A stretch of 64,000 nt of DNA from an uncultured Spirochaetaceae bacterium (lineage in GTDB: Bacteria > Spirochaetota > Spirochaetia > Sphaerochaetales > Sphaerochaetaceae), in contig CALXMP010000011.1 in assembly GCA_944389505.1 (NCBI GenBank), forward strand, positions 1 to 64,000, written 5' to 3'. Made by a program: the position numbers and the translations under genes. The notes under the pieces are model-generated. The model ran no database searches. It saw only the letters and a program-made list of their open reading frames with translations, and was not told the DNA's origin. Below are positions 1-7,418 of the stretch, in pieces. How positions within the stretch are numbered: the stretch's first letter is position 1; every line of letters begins with the position of its first letter.

Positions 1-92
1 AGTTTCCTATTATTCTGCATATTCATGCTTCGGCCTGTGTATTTTCATTCGATAAATTCAAGTTTTGAAAAAAGCTCAATAGATTAAGTCTA

Positions 93-953
93 TTGGATAT
101 TCCATTTCAGAAAATGAGACCAGAACTTCGGAATACAATCATAAAGCGTCTGTTAAGCGCTGAGTTTTCTTCTCAGGTTCTTAGGAATGGGACTAAAGAA
201 GGTCATATCTCCGCTGAATCTGTTTCTTTGCATTCTTCAATTGATATTTCCGAGAAGGATAATAAATTCGATTCCGATATCTCTGCCGATAGCAGTGTTC
301 TATATTTTGATACGATTGGATTCATCGAGCAGGCTTATAAGAGGAATCAGAGCCCCATCAATCATCAGAATGGGACTTATCAGCAGCTGCAGAAGGCAAT
401 CGAGAATATAAAGAGCAATCAGGAATCGCTCTTTTCGGAGCTCGATAGGAATAAGATGATCAAAACGTTCGGTGATAAGCTTCATGATATCATCGGAGGC
501 AGATTTGATTATGATCCTGCTGATAAGAGCTACTATTATGAATCCAAAGGGATAAAGTATTCACTGGACAATGTAGCATCTGGCGTGAAGGCTTTCTCTG
601 CACTTGATCTTTTCATAAAGTATGGAGTCGTTAGAGATGATTCTACGATAATCCTTGATGAGCCCGAAACGAACCTTCATCCCCTTTGGCAGGTAAGGTT
701 CGCTGAGCTCCTTGTATCGCTTTCTGAGAATACTGGAATCAGGGTAGTCGTAAATTCCCATAGCCCATTCTTTATTGAAGCACTGGAGCTTTGCTGCTCA
801 AGAAAACTCAATAAGGATGATTACAGACTGTATTTCACAGAGATGGATAAGGGAATTGCGGCAATAAAAGATGTGACTTCCGATTCATCGTCAATATATG
901 ATTCCCTTGCAGCTCAATATGATGTGATGGATAAGATCTGGAGTCATCTATGA
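93..953 (+). CDS. AAA ATPase, C-terminal part (P-loop missing from window)
   Basis: The visible 286 residues carry the second half of an ABC/OLD-type AAA ATPase: a Walker B with following D-loop (IILDEPETNLHP, about residues 184-195) and a switch histidine (VVNSHSPF, about 217). No Walker A is present, so the N-terminal half should lie left of the window. The frame opens only after an in-frame TGA at 66-68, and the first usable start is TTG at 93 without a clear Shine-Dalgarno. The gene is therefore either truncated, frameshifted near the window edge, or a remnant. Its stop overlaps the next gene by 4 bases (ATGA), so the two were probably co-translated. Such ATPases commonly pair with a nuclease in phage defence; that role is inference. 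Confidence 0.6.
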   Translation: MDIPFQKMRPELRNTIIKRLLSAEFSSQVLRNGTKEGHISAESVSLHSSIDISEKDNKFDSDISADSSVLYFDTIGFIEQAYKRNQSPINHQNGTYQQLQKAIENIKSNQESLFSELDRNKMIKTFGDKLHDIIGGRFDYDPADKSYYYESKGIKYSLDNVASGVKAFSALDLFIKYGVVRDDSTIILDEPETNLHPLWQVRFAELLVSLSENTGIRVVVNSHSPFFIEALELCCSRKLNKDDYRLYFTEMDKGIAAIKDVTSDSSSIYDSLAAQYDVMDKIWSHL

Positions 954-1528
954 GCTGGAAGGATTTAAAGAGAGAAGGGGATTATCATAGTCCGCTTTCG
1001 CATGCTTCCATGGATGACAATAGACATCCTCTTCTTGATGATCCTAGGAAAGTATTCAATATAGAGAAATATGCGAAGGAAAAGGGTTATAATTGCTCTA
1101 CTGTTGATGCCGGTCATATTGATTTCCATGGCAGCTCAGACCCCAAAACTGTTCTACTTATTGAATTCAAAGGTGGACTGAATCCCGCAGATTGGGAAGA
1201 CCATAAGGAGAATACTTTCTATAAGAAATGTTTCGACACTCTTCATATTCTTCTAAAGGATATTGTCGATGATACAGATTCCTGGTGTTCTGTCTTTTAC
1301 GGAAGATGTAATCTGAAATACATTATCTGCCTGGATGAGCGGAATGCCCTTTTCCAGGAGAAAGACAAACCGGCAAAGCAACGAATACGCAATAGATCCA
1401 AGGTTGTGAATATGCGGAATAAGATTGCTTTGGATGGAGTATTCTCCTCCTTGAGATGCTGTACCAATCGCCATCCTTTCTCAGATATAGCTGTAATCAG
1501 AGCTTCAGATCTAAGAGGGTATCTCTGA
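950..1528 (+). CDS. Hypothetical partner of the ATPase, possible PD-(D/E)XK-like nuclease
   Basis: A 192-residue protein translationally coupled to the preceding ATPase gene. I do not recognise the family with certainty. Around residues 50-75 it has D-H-I-D-F-H-G followed by LLIEFKGG, which resembles the D...(E/D)xK core of PD-(D/E)XK nucleases. The C-terminal third is basic and contains two Cys/His-rich stretches (SLRCCTNRHPF). There is no signal peptide or membrane segment, so a cytoplasmic protein is expected. An ATPase plus small nuclease-like protein is a common two-gene defence layout; the nuclease assignment rests on one short motif. Confidence 0.5.
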   Translation: MSWKDLKREGDYHSPLSHASMDDNRHPLLDDPRKVFNIEKYAKEKGYNCSTVDAGHIDFHGSSDPKTVLLIEFKGGLNPADWEDHKENTFYKKCFDTLHILLKDIVDDTDSWCSVFYGRCNLKYIICLDERNALFQEKDKPAKQRIRNRSKVVNMRNKIALDGVFSSLRCCTNRHPFSDIAVIRASDLRGYL

Positions 1529-1667
1529 TATTCTAATACGGATAATAGCTGGCAGTTTACTTTTATAGCCCTGATCTTAATTGGGGCATTTTTTACCTGT
1601 ATTTAATGGAATTTCATCCAAAATATAGAATTCAATTAAATCCAAAATTGTTTGATTTTTATATTTT

Positions 1668-1703
1668 ATCGAACATAACGAACAAAATATGTTAGATAAC
1701 TTG
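1668..1703 (+). promoter_or_regulatory. Operator-like element with repeated AWCGAACA half-sites
   Basis: ATCGAACA (1668-1675) and AACGAACA (1677-1684) stand in tandem and face TGTTAGATAACTTG (1690-1703), an imperfect inverted copy. The same TGTT(A/C)G(A/T)TAACT core lies upstream of three other lipoprotein genes in the window. A possible -35 (TTGCAA, from 1701) and -10 (TATATG) with an 18-base spacer follow directly, so a bound protein would touch the -35 region. Confidence 0.55.
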
Positions 1704-1756
1704 CAAAGGAGGGTATTTTGTGCTTATATGGACAGCGTTCGTGGAAAGGATGATAC

Positions 1757-3643
1757 ATGAGAAGGTTCTTCTCCATTGGAGCAATGCTCCTTATTCTTTG
1801 CATGCTGTTCTCCTGTGAACCCGTAGTGAAGGATTCTCTGAGCACAGCACCTGTCGAAGCGAATTCTTCTACAACCGCTTCTATCAGTCAGATATCGGGT
1901 CAGCCGAAAAGGCTTTCTGTGAGATTCTCACCTGTTCCGAATGCATTGGAGTATCAGGTGATGGCAACGGAAGCAAGCCCATCGTCAGGTTCCAAGCTCG
2001 GGCTTGAGGATAGTATTGTTAAGGTTACGGATTCCGACTTCTCCGGTTCTTCATTCACCTGCGTACTTGATAATCTTGTCCCCGGTGGCACCTATGATAT
2101 CTCAATACAGGCAAAGAACAATGCGAATACCGATTGGGTCACTGTCTACAAGACAGAGAGGAAAGTGAATGATGCAGCACCAGCAGAGAATGAGAAGCCT
2201 GCGTATAGCATATCGCCGAATGCTGCAAAGACGGCCTTGAATGTAAAGCTGGATACGACAGTAGGTTATAAATATCTTATTAGCCTCAATCAGGTGGATG
2301 CCAGAGCCGGAGCAGAGACAAGCGGCATAATAACCGGTACTGGAAGAACTGCTGAATACTCATTCAAAGTTTCTCCTGAAGAGGAGTACTCTGTAGGTGT
2401 TTCCTATGCATATATCACTGCAAGTGATGATAGTCTGATGACCGGGGACGCACAGTCCTCCGCATCCTCAGAGCAGAGTATCGATATGAGTGCGTATGAC
2501 AGCAATATCAAACTTGAATACAATGATGGGACAAGCTCCTTTGATGTATCAGGTCTTCCTGATGGAACGGCATCTGTATCTATTGTCTCCTCAGATGGAA
2601 GTCTTGCAAGTTCTCCTGTAGCTGTCTCGGGGAATGAGATAAGCATACCAGCCTCCGATTTCCTTGCTGGTCTTGATCATGGATACTTCTCTGTCAATGC
2701 GACAATGGATGATGCCTCTGTTAAGATGAGTACAACTTCTGTCTGGTGTTTTGTAGCTCCGATTATCTCCAGCAGTGATAATTCAGCTCTTTGGCAGACA
2801 TACAGCGTATCATGGTCTGTTTCTTCTTCAATTGAGGCAACATATAAAGCTGAAGTTAGGGAGGATAGTTCCAATACCAATACTATCCCTGCAGATCCTT
2901 CAAGAAAGATAGAAACATCAGTCTCCTCATCTGGCTTATCTATAACCGGTCTTAATAGCCGTACGAAGTATATTGCAGAGGTCGAAATAAGAACCAGCGA
3001 TAACTTTACATATAATCTTGAACTTCCATTTGAGACAAAAAGCTTTGCTGGAACATATCGGTGGGATAATGAATCATATTCAGGCTCAGGGGTAAAGGCT
3101 TTTGAGGTAGTTGTAACAGATGCTCCTGCCGAAAGCAATTTCCAGTATTATGCGGCTGTATCTGAAAATGATCCGGATAATACTACGAAAACAGCTTTCA
3201 GAATGCTTCCATTGATTGATACAAATGAAAAGATAACGACTAAGATTGAATTCTCCAATCCAGGGAAATTTACGGAAGAAAACAGTGCATACGAGTGGAA
3301 TTACAAGAAATGGGCAATTATGGATGCCTCAATCAATTACTGGTTTCCCTGTTCAATGAAAGAGAGCGGAGGTTCTTATTCTGAGGTAATAGGAGAGGAA
3401 AATATCAACTATAAGGATTATGTAAGAACCTATGTTACAACCAATGCTTCAGCTCTGGGTGGATTGGTGACAACTGATGCAACGACAATAACATCCTGGG
3501 AATTTCGAGAGCGAAATGGTGGACCGGAGATTATTTTCCACAATGAGGGCACAGGTCTTGCAGGAATAGGAATGTTCAAGAATCCGAACCCAATGGAAGG
3601 TCTGGGGCAGTGGGATTTCCCCATGCTGCCTGTCACAGTGTAA
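1757..3643 (+). CDS. Surface lipoprotein with fibronectin-like repeats
   Basis: A 628-residue predicted lipoprotein. The N-terminus is a type II signal peptide with lipobox LFSC and acylated Cys20. Residues about 45-430 are Ser/Thr-rich and contain beta-sandwich-like segments of the fibronectin type III style (for example the VPNALEYQVMA and GTYDISIQAKN strands). The last 200 residues, starting around FAGTYRWDN, resemble the C-terminal domain of the lipoprotein at 10218-12023, so the two are paralogues. It is followed after 15 bases by a beta-barrel gene, and the second copy has the same arrangement, suggesting that lipoprotein and barrel work together at the outer membrane. The function is unknown. 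The start is supported by GGAAAGGATG upstream. Confidence 0.75.
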   Translation: MRRFFSIGAMLLILCMLFSCEPVVKDSLSTAPVEANSSTTASISQISGQPKRLSVRFSPVPNALEYQVMATEASPSSGSKLGLEDSIVKVTDSDFSGSSFTCVLDNLVPGGTYDISIQAKNNANTDWVTVYKTERKVNDAAPAENEKPAYSISPNAAKTALNVKLDTTVGYKYLISLNQVDARAGAETSGIITGTGRTAEYSFKVSPEEEYSVGVSYAYITASDDSLMTGDAQSSASSEQSIDMSAYDSNIKLEYNDGTSSFDVSGLPDGTASVSIVSSDGSLASSPVAVSGNEISIPASDFLAGLDHGYFSVNATMDDASVKMSTTSVWCFVAPIISSSDNSALWQTYSVSWSVSSSIEATYKAEVREDSSNTNTIPADPSRKIETSVSSSGLSITGLNSRTKYIAEVEIRTSDNFTYNLELPFETKSFAGTYRWDNESYSGSGVKAFEVVVTDAPAESNFQYYAAVSENDPDNTTKTAFRMLPLIDTNEKITTKIEFSNPGKFTEENSAYEWNYKKWAIMDASINYWFPCSMKESGGSYSEVIGEENINYKDYVRTYVTTNASALGGLVTTDATTITSWEFRERNGGPEIIFHNEGTGLAGIGMFKNPNPMEGLGQWDFPMLPVTV

Positions 3644-3658
3644 TAGGAGGGCCGAATA

Positions 3659-4945
3659 ATGAGATTTAGAAAATTCATTCCAATATTCATATTGGCTCTT
3701 CTCTGTTCATTCTCAGTCTATGCGGATGTTATTCTGATAAAGGATAATATCGACCATGGAGTATTTGCATCTCCTGCCAGGATTGTGGATATTGATAAGA
3801 CAACGCCATTTGGATTCAGAGCAGAGCTTATCAGCGATATCGATGAGCTTGATTTCCTGAATGATCCTGTATCTTCGTTTGAGAAAGCATCGAAAGCTGT
3901 TGCGGATTATCTGTCAGAGCAGGGGAGTGACTTCTGGTACAAGCATTCCAATCTCGCAAGCGATCTAGCATCTCTTGATCCTTCTTTCCCTGTTAAGGGA
4001 ACCAATGAAGAGCTGTATATCAAGGAGCTGCAGGAGTATTTCTCTGGAAGATTCCTATCCGATGAATATGGTGATAACAACAGGACCCTTGCCGTTGCTG
4101 ATGTCTTTGATAACGGAGTCTATCCACCTGGTCTTGAGAAGACCATGGGCGGGGACATGGATCTCGGTCTCAGTTTCTTCGGTGGTGATATCTCAAATGG
4201 ATTCGGATGGAATGTTGGCTTCGATCTCTATCTCGATAGTGCAGGTTCGCTTCTGAGTAACTACACCGATGGTGACTGGATATATGGCAACGACCTTGCA
4301 GGAATAATATATGCAGATCTTGGATTCGCAACATATGTCATTGATGATGTTCTTGCGATAGGTCTGTCAGTTTCTCCTGAGCTGTTCTTCAGAACGACAT
4401 TCCTCAACTCAGACATCATCAATGCGAGAATGGAGAATCAGATCCTCAATATCTTTGCTCAGAACAACTACTATTTTGGAGCCGGAATAGGTCTTAACTT
4501 CGGCATCATGTATAAGCCATTGGATAACCTTTCCCTTTCATTTGACTTAAGGAATGCTCCAGCAATAAAGGGAGCAATCTGCTTCAGTGCCGCTGATGTT
4601 GCTTCAGGCAGCTTCAGCTTAAGACCTGATGAGAATATCTATTTCACTCCGCCTGATTTTGCTGTTTCGGTTAAATGGGACTACGACAGGTGGCATATAG
4701 AAGGGGAGATCAATGACTGGGTATCGCAGCTTATATGGATGTCAAAGGTAAAAGGACTGGATTTCAAGTGGTGGTATATCCCTGATATCCGCGTTGCATA
4801 TGATGTCAGCGACGGTCTTACTCTTAGTCTTCTCTATGAGAATGATATGCTTGGACTAGGTTTCAAGTGCGGAGGTTTCACTGCCGATCTTCTTACCAAA
4901 CTCGATAGATTCGCCGTCGGCATACGGATGGGATATGTAATGTAA
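3659..4945 (+). CDS. Outer-membrane beta-barrel protein, copy 1
   Basis: A 428-residue protein with an N-terminal signal peptide (cleavage probably after SVYA, residue 22) followed by alternating aromatic/Gly-rich amphipathic strands, ending in a strand typical of outer-membrane barrels. It is a clear paralogue of the protein at 12020-13297: both share a PFGF motif near residue 45, GG(D/E)ISNGF.WN.G around 170, DENIYF.PPD around 325 and a W..-GEI......QLIW segment. Each follows a lipoprotein gene. A strong RBS (AGGAGGGCCG) precedes the ATG, and a perfect 12-bp hairpin follows the stop. The substrate or function is unknown. Confidence 0.75.
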   Translation: MRFRKFIPIFILALLCSFSVYADVILIKDNIDHGVFASPARIVDIDKTTPFGFRAELISDIDELDFLNDPVSSFEKASKAVADYLSEQGSDFWYKHSNLASDLASLDPSFPVKGTNEELYIKELQEYFSGRFLSDEYGDNNRTLAVADVFDNGVYPPGLEKTMGGDMDLGLSFFGGDISNGFGWNVGFDLYLDSAGSLLSNYTDGDWIYGNDLAGIIYADLGFATYVIDDVLAIGLSVSPELFFRTTFLNSDIINARMENQILNIFAQNNYYFGAGIGLNFGIMYKPLDNLSLSFDLRNAPAIKGAICFSAADVASGSFSLRPDENIYFTPPDFAVSVKWDYDRWHIEGEINDWVSQLIWMSKVKGLDFKWWYIPDIRVAYDVSDGLTLSLLYENDMLGLGFKCGGFTADLLTKLDRFAVGIRMGYVM

Positions 4946-4952
4946 TCCTGCT

Positions 4953-4982
4953 CTCTGGGGATTCTGAAGAGAATCCCCAGAG
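4953..4982 (+). terminator. Hairpin terminator after the first lipoprotein/barrel pair
   Basis: CTCTGGGGATTC and GAATCCCCAGAG form a perfect 12-bp stem with a 6-base loop, 8 bases after the barrel stop codon. The downstream T-tract is weak (CAATTATTA). Confidence 0.7.
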
Positions 4983-5388
4983 CAATTATTAGGAGAAATC
5001 ATCACATGATAATCCATAGGAATATATCCAGTTCTATGGGACTAAAGCTTAAACATCAGCCAAGTCATTTTGAGAATTCTTGCCGTTAGCTCTGCATAGA
5101 CATTGCGTTCAATCTTGAATTCTGAGAAATCATATGCTTTTGTGCTTATTTTCCTGATACTCCCTTATTGATGTCTGCAGGTATATTGGCAGATTATCGA
5201 AGCTGATCATATATTTTTCCTATACATGACATATAGACCAATTTCATTATAGATAAGAAATTTTGTTATAATTTGTTCTTTTTTTGGTTTTCGAAGAGTC
5301 AGCAAACAAACGATACCGTAAAAAAATTACGATAAAACTTGACGCATATAAGAAAGTTTCCATAAAGTATAAAAAGGACATACACTTT
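4983..5388. other. AT-rich intergenic region without a recognisable gene
   Basis: About 400 bases between the terminator and the next start codon. I see no tRNA, repeat or credible ORF. It must hold the promoter of the RloA/RloB-like pair. The reading frame of the downstream gene stays open upstream to a TTG at 5284, but that extension is Lys-rich and unlike the family, so it is treated as non-coding. Confidence 0.5.
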
Positions 5389-6516
5389 ATGGAAGCTAGA
5401 CTTGCAAAATTCACGGTTAAGGGATTCAGGAATTTCAAGGATTCCATCACGATTGATTTTACAGATGTAAGAGATTATAGATTCACTCCGGAGTGTATCA
5501 CTGATGGAATTATCACAAAGATGGGTATATATGGTCCCAATGGTTCTGGTAAAAGCAATTTAGGAATTGCGCTCTTCAATATTGTTCCATACCTTACAGA
5601 TTTCAATTGTGATCCAATTGCTTTCAATCCTGGCAATTTCCTCAATGTAGATCAGAAGACTGATGAGGCTATCTTCAGATATGATTTCTTGATTGGAGAG
5701 TCCGAATACATTTTTGAATATCATAAAGCGGCATATAATAATGCTTTAAGAGAGCTTTTAATTGTAAATGGAAGAACTCTGTATGATTATGATTTCCGCC
5801 GAAAACATTTTAATATTCTGAATCGAGATGGGTTCATAGGGGATAATCTTAATTTTGAATATCTTAGTGGGAATCTTTCGATTCTTAGATATATAGCCAA
5901 CAATGCAGCTCTGAAGGATGACTCGCCTGTAAAGGTCATCATGGATTTTGTCTCCCACATGCTTTGGTTCAGATCTATACGTGATAATTCTTTCATTGGA
6001 CTTGAGCCTAGCTCTACGATGCTTGATGACTGGATTATCAGCAATGGATTAATAGGAGATTTCAATAGATTCCTCAGAGAAGTGTGCAATATCGATATAA
6101 AGCTTGATGCTGTTACTACTCCTGATAATAAGAAGATCCTAGTTGAGAAACATGACAATGGTTTGCTTATATTCCAGCAGGTTTGTTCCAGTGGTACAAG
6201 CGCTGCAGAGCTTTTCTATTTCTGGATGAAGCGTTTCAACAGAATCTCCTTGCTCTTTATGGATGAGTTTGATGCATACTATCATTTTGAATTAGCAGAG
6301 AAAATTATATCCATCATCAAAACTTATTCTGATATGCAGATGATATTCACCACCCATAATACATCGCTTATGGGTAACGATATCCTCAGGCCTGATTGTT
6401 ATTTCTTCCTTAATAAAGGCTTGCTGAAATCCTATGTCGATAGAGCAGGGGGCAGGGAAATCAGAGAAGGGCATAATCTTGAAAAAATCTATAGAAATGG
6501 TGGGTTGAATGGCTGA
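5389..6516 (+). CDS. AAA_15/RloA-like ATP-binding protein
   Basis: A 375-residue ABC-type ATPase of the AAA_15/AAA_21 group. The N-terminus (ARLAKFTVKGFRNFKD) is the usual SMC/RecF-like start, with Walker A GPNGSGKSN near residue 48, Walker B LLFMDEFDA near 288, and the switch His in FTTHNTS near 320. I chose the ATG at 5389 because AAAAGGAC lies about 10 bases upstream and the family N-terminus begins there; an upstream TTG at 5284 would add 35 basic residues. It overlaps the next gene by 8 bases. RloA proteins and AriA of PARIS are related ATPases that pair with a Toprim/RloB-like effector, so an anti-phage role is likely but inferred. Confidence 0.7.
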   Translation: MEARLAKFTVKGFRNFKDSITIDFTDVRDYRFTPECITDGIITKMGIYGPNGSGKSNLGIALFNIVPYLTDFNCDPIAFNPGNFLNVDQKTDEAIFRYDFLIGESEYIFEYHKAAYNNALRELLIVNGRTLYDYDFRRKHFNILNRDGFIGDNLNFEYLSGNLSILRYIANNAALKDDSPVKVIMDFVSHMLWFRSIRDNSFIGLEPSSTMLDDWIISNGLIGDFNRFLREVCNIDIKLDAVTTPDNKKILVEKHDNGLLIFQQVCSSGTSAAELFYFWMKRFNRISLLFMDEFDAYYHFELAEKIISIIKTYSDMQMIFTTHNTSLMGNDILRPDCYFFLNKGLLKSYVDRAGGREIREGHNLEKIYRNGGLNG

Positions 6517-7255
6517 TAGAAAGCTTCTCTTTATATGTGAAGGACTACAGGATGAACCAGATTTCCTGAAGCATATGATGCTCAAGGTCTTTCCTGATAT
6601 CAGCTACAAGATTTATTCATATCGAACGACAATACATACCCTTGCTTCACGGCTTAAGAATGAGTATCCGGATTTCGATGATGGTTATCATGATATCCGA
6701 CTTATTCTGAGAGATAACGAGAGAGATCAGGATTTAAGGGACATCCTTTCCGGATCTTTCTCGGATATAATTCTTGCATTTGATTTTGAGCCTCATCATG
6801 ATCATCCTGATTTCGATACTGTCAGAAGGATGCTGGCTTATTTCTGTGATTCAACGGATATGGGAAAACTTTACATAAACTATCCTATGATGCAGTCATA
6901 TAAGCATCTTAAATGTCTTCCTGATCCAGATTATATTAACAGGAAAGCTTTTCCAAGAGGGTATAAGGAACTTGTAGGCATTGAAAGCTGTATGACTGAT
7001 TTACAGAAGTATAACTACGAGATATTCATTCAGATTGCGATACATAATCTTATTAAGATCTATAATATCCTTCGCAATTTGAGGCTAATTCCAGATTCGG
7101 AGTCATATTATAAAATGGATTGGGTTGAATTATTTGACAGGGAGCTAGGAATCTATTGGAACACAGATATGGTTGATGTAATCAATACCCTGTGTTTCTT
7201 TCCTGTTGATTACAATCCGGCTGATTTCTTTGAAAGAATCAGAAGACATCAATAA
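6509..7255 (+). CDS. RloB/Toprim-like effector, partner of the ATPase
   Basis: A 248-residue protein overlapping the ATPase gene by 8 bases. The N-terminus LLFICEGLQDEPDFL places a Glu in the position of the Toprim/RloB catalytic glutamate, and a second acidic cluster follows near residue 87 (AFDFEPHHDH), as expected for a Toprim-like metal site. A third block, YPMMQSYKHLK, near 130 fits RloB-like proteins, where a similar conserved stretch follows. ATPase plus RloB/DUF4435-like Toprim protein is the layout of RloAB and PARIS defence modules. I cannot tell these subfamilies apart by eye. The region is AT-richer than the housekeeping part of the window, which suits an acquired module. Confidence 0.6.
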   Translation: MADRKLLFICEGLQDEPDFLKHMMLKVFPDISYKIYSYRTTIHTLASRLKNEYPDFDDGYHDIRLILRDNERDQDLRDILSGSFSDIILAFDFEPHHDHPDFDTVRRMLAYFCDSTDMGKLYINYPMMQSYKHLKCLPDPDYINRKAFPRGYKELVGIESCMTDLQKYNYEIFIQIAIHNLIKIYNILRNLRLIPDSESYYKMDWVELFDRELGIYWNTDMVDVINTLCFFPVDYNPADFFERIRRHQ

Positions 7256-7372
7256 AGTAGAGATGAAATATATATGCAGTTATATTTAAGCTTTATCGTA
7301 TGAGAAGTATATTCGAATAAAGATATCACATGATTCTTTTGCGCTATAGTTTATTGAATTGATATGAAATAA

Positions 7373-7391
7373 CCTCTAGCAATGCTAGAGG
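7373..7391 (-). terminator. Short hairpin after the large lipoprotein gene
   Basis: CCTCTAGC and GCTAGAGG form a perfect 8-bp stem with loop AAT, about 30 bases beyond the stop of the minus-strand gene. The minus-strand sequence after it is T-rich but interrupted (TTATTTC). Confidence 0.5.
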
Positions 7392-7418
7392 CAATATCAA
7401 TACCTAAAAATCTAGGAT

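Noticed and set aside
5284-5388. Longer N-terminus for the RloA-like ATPase from a TTG start
   Set aside because: The additional 35 residues are Lys-rich with no family resemblance, while ATG 5389 has a ribosome site and the expected N-terminus.
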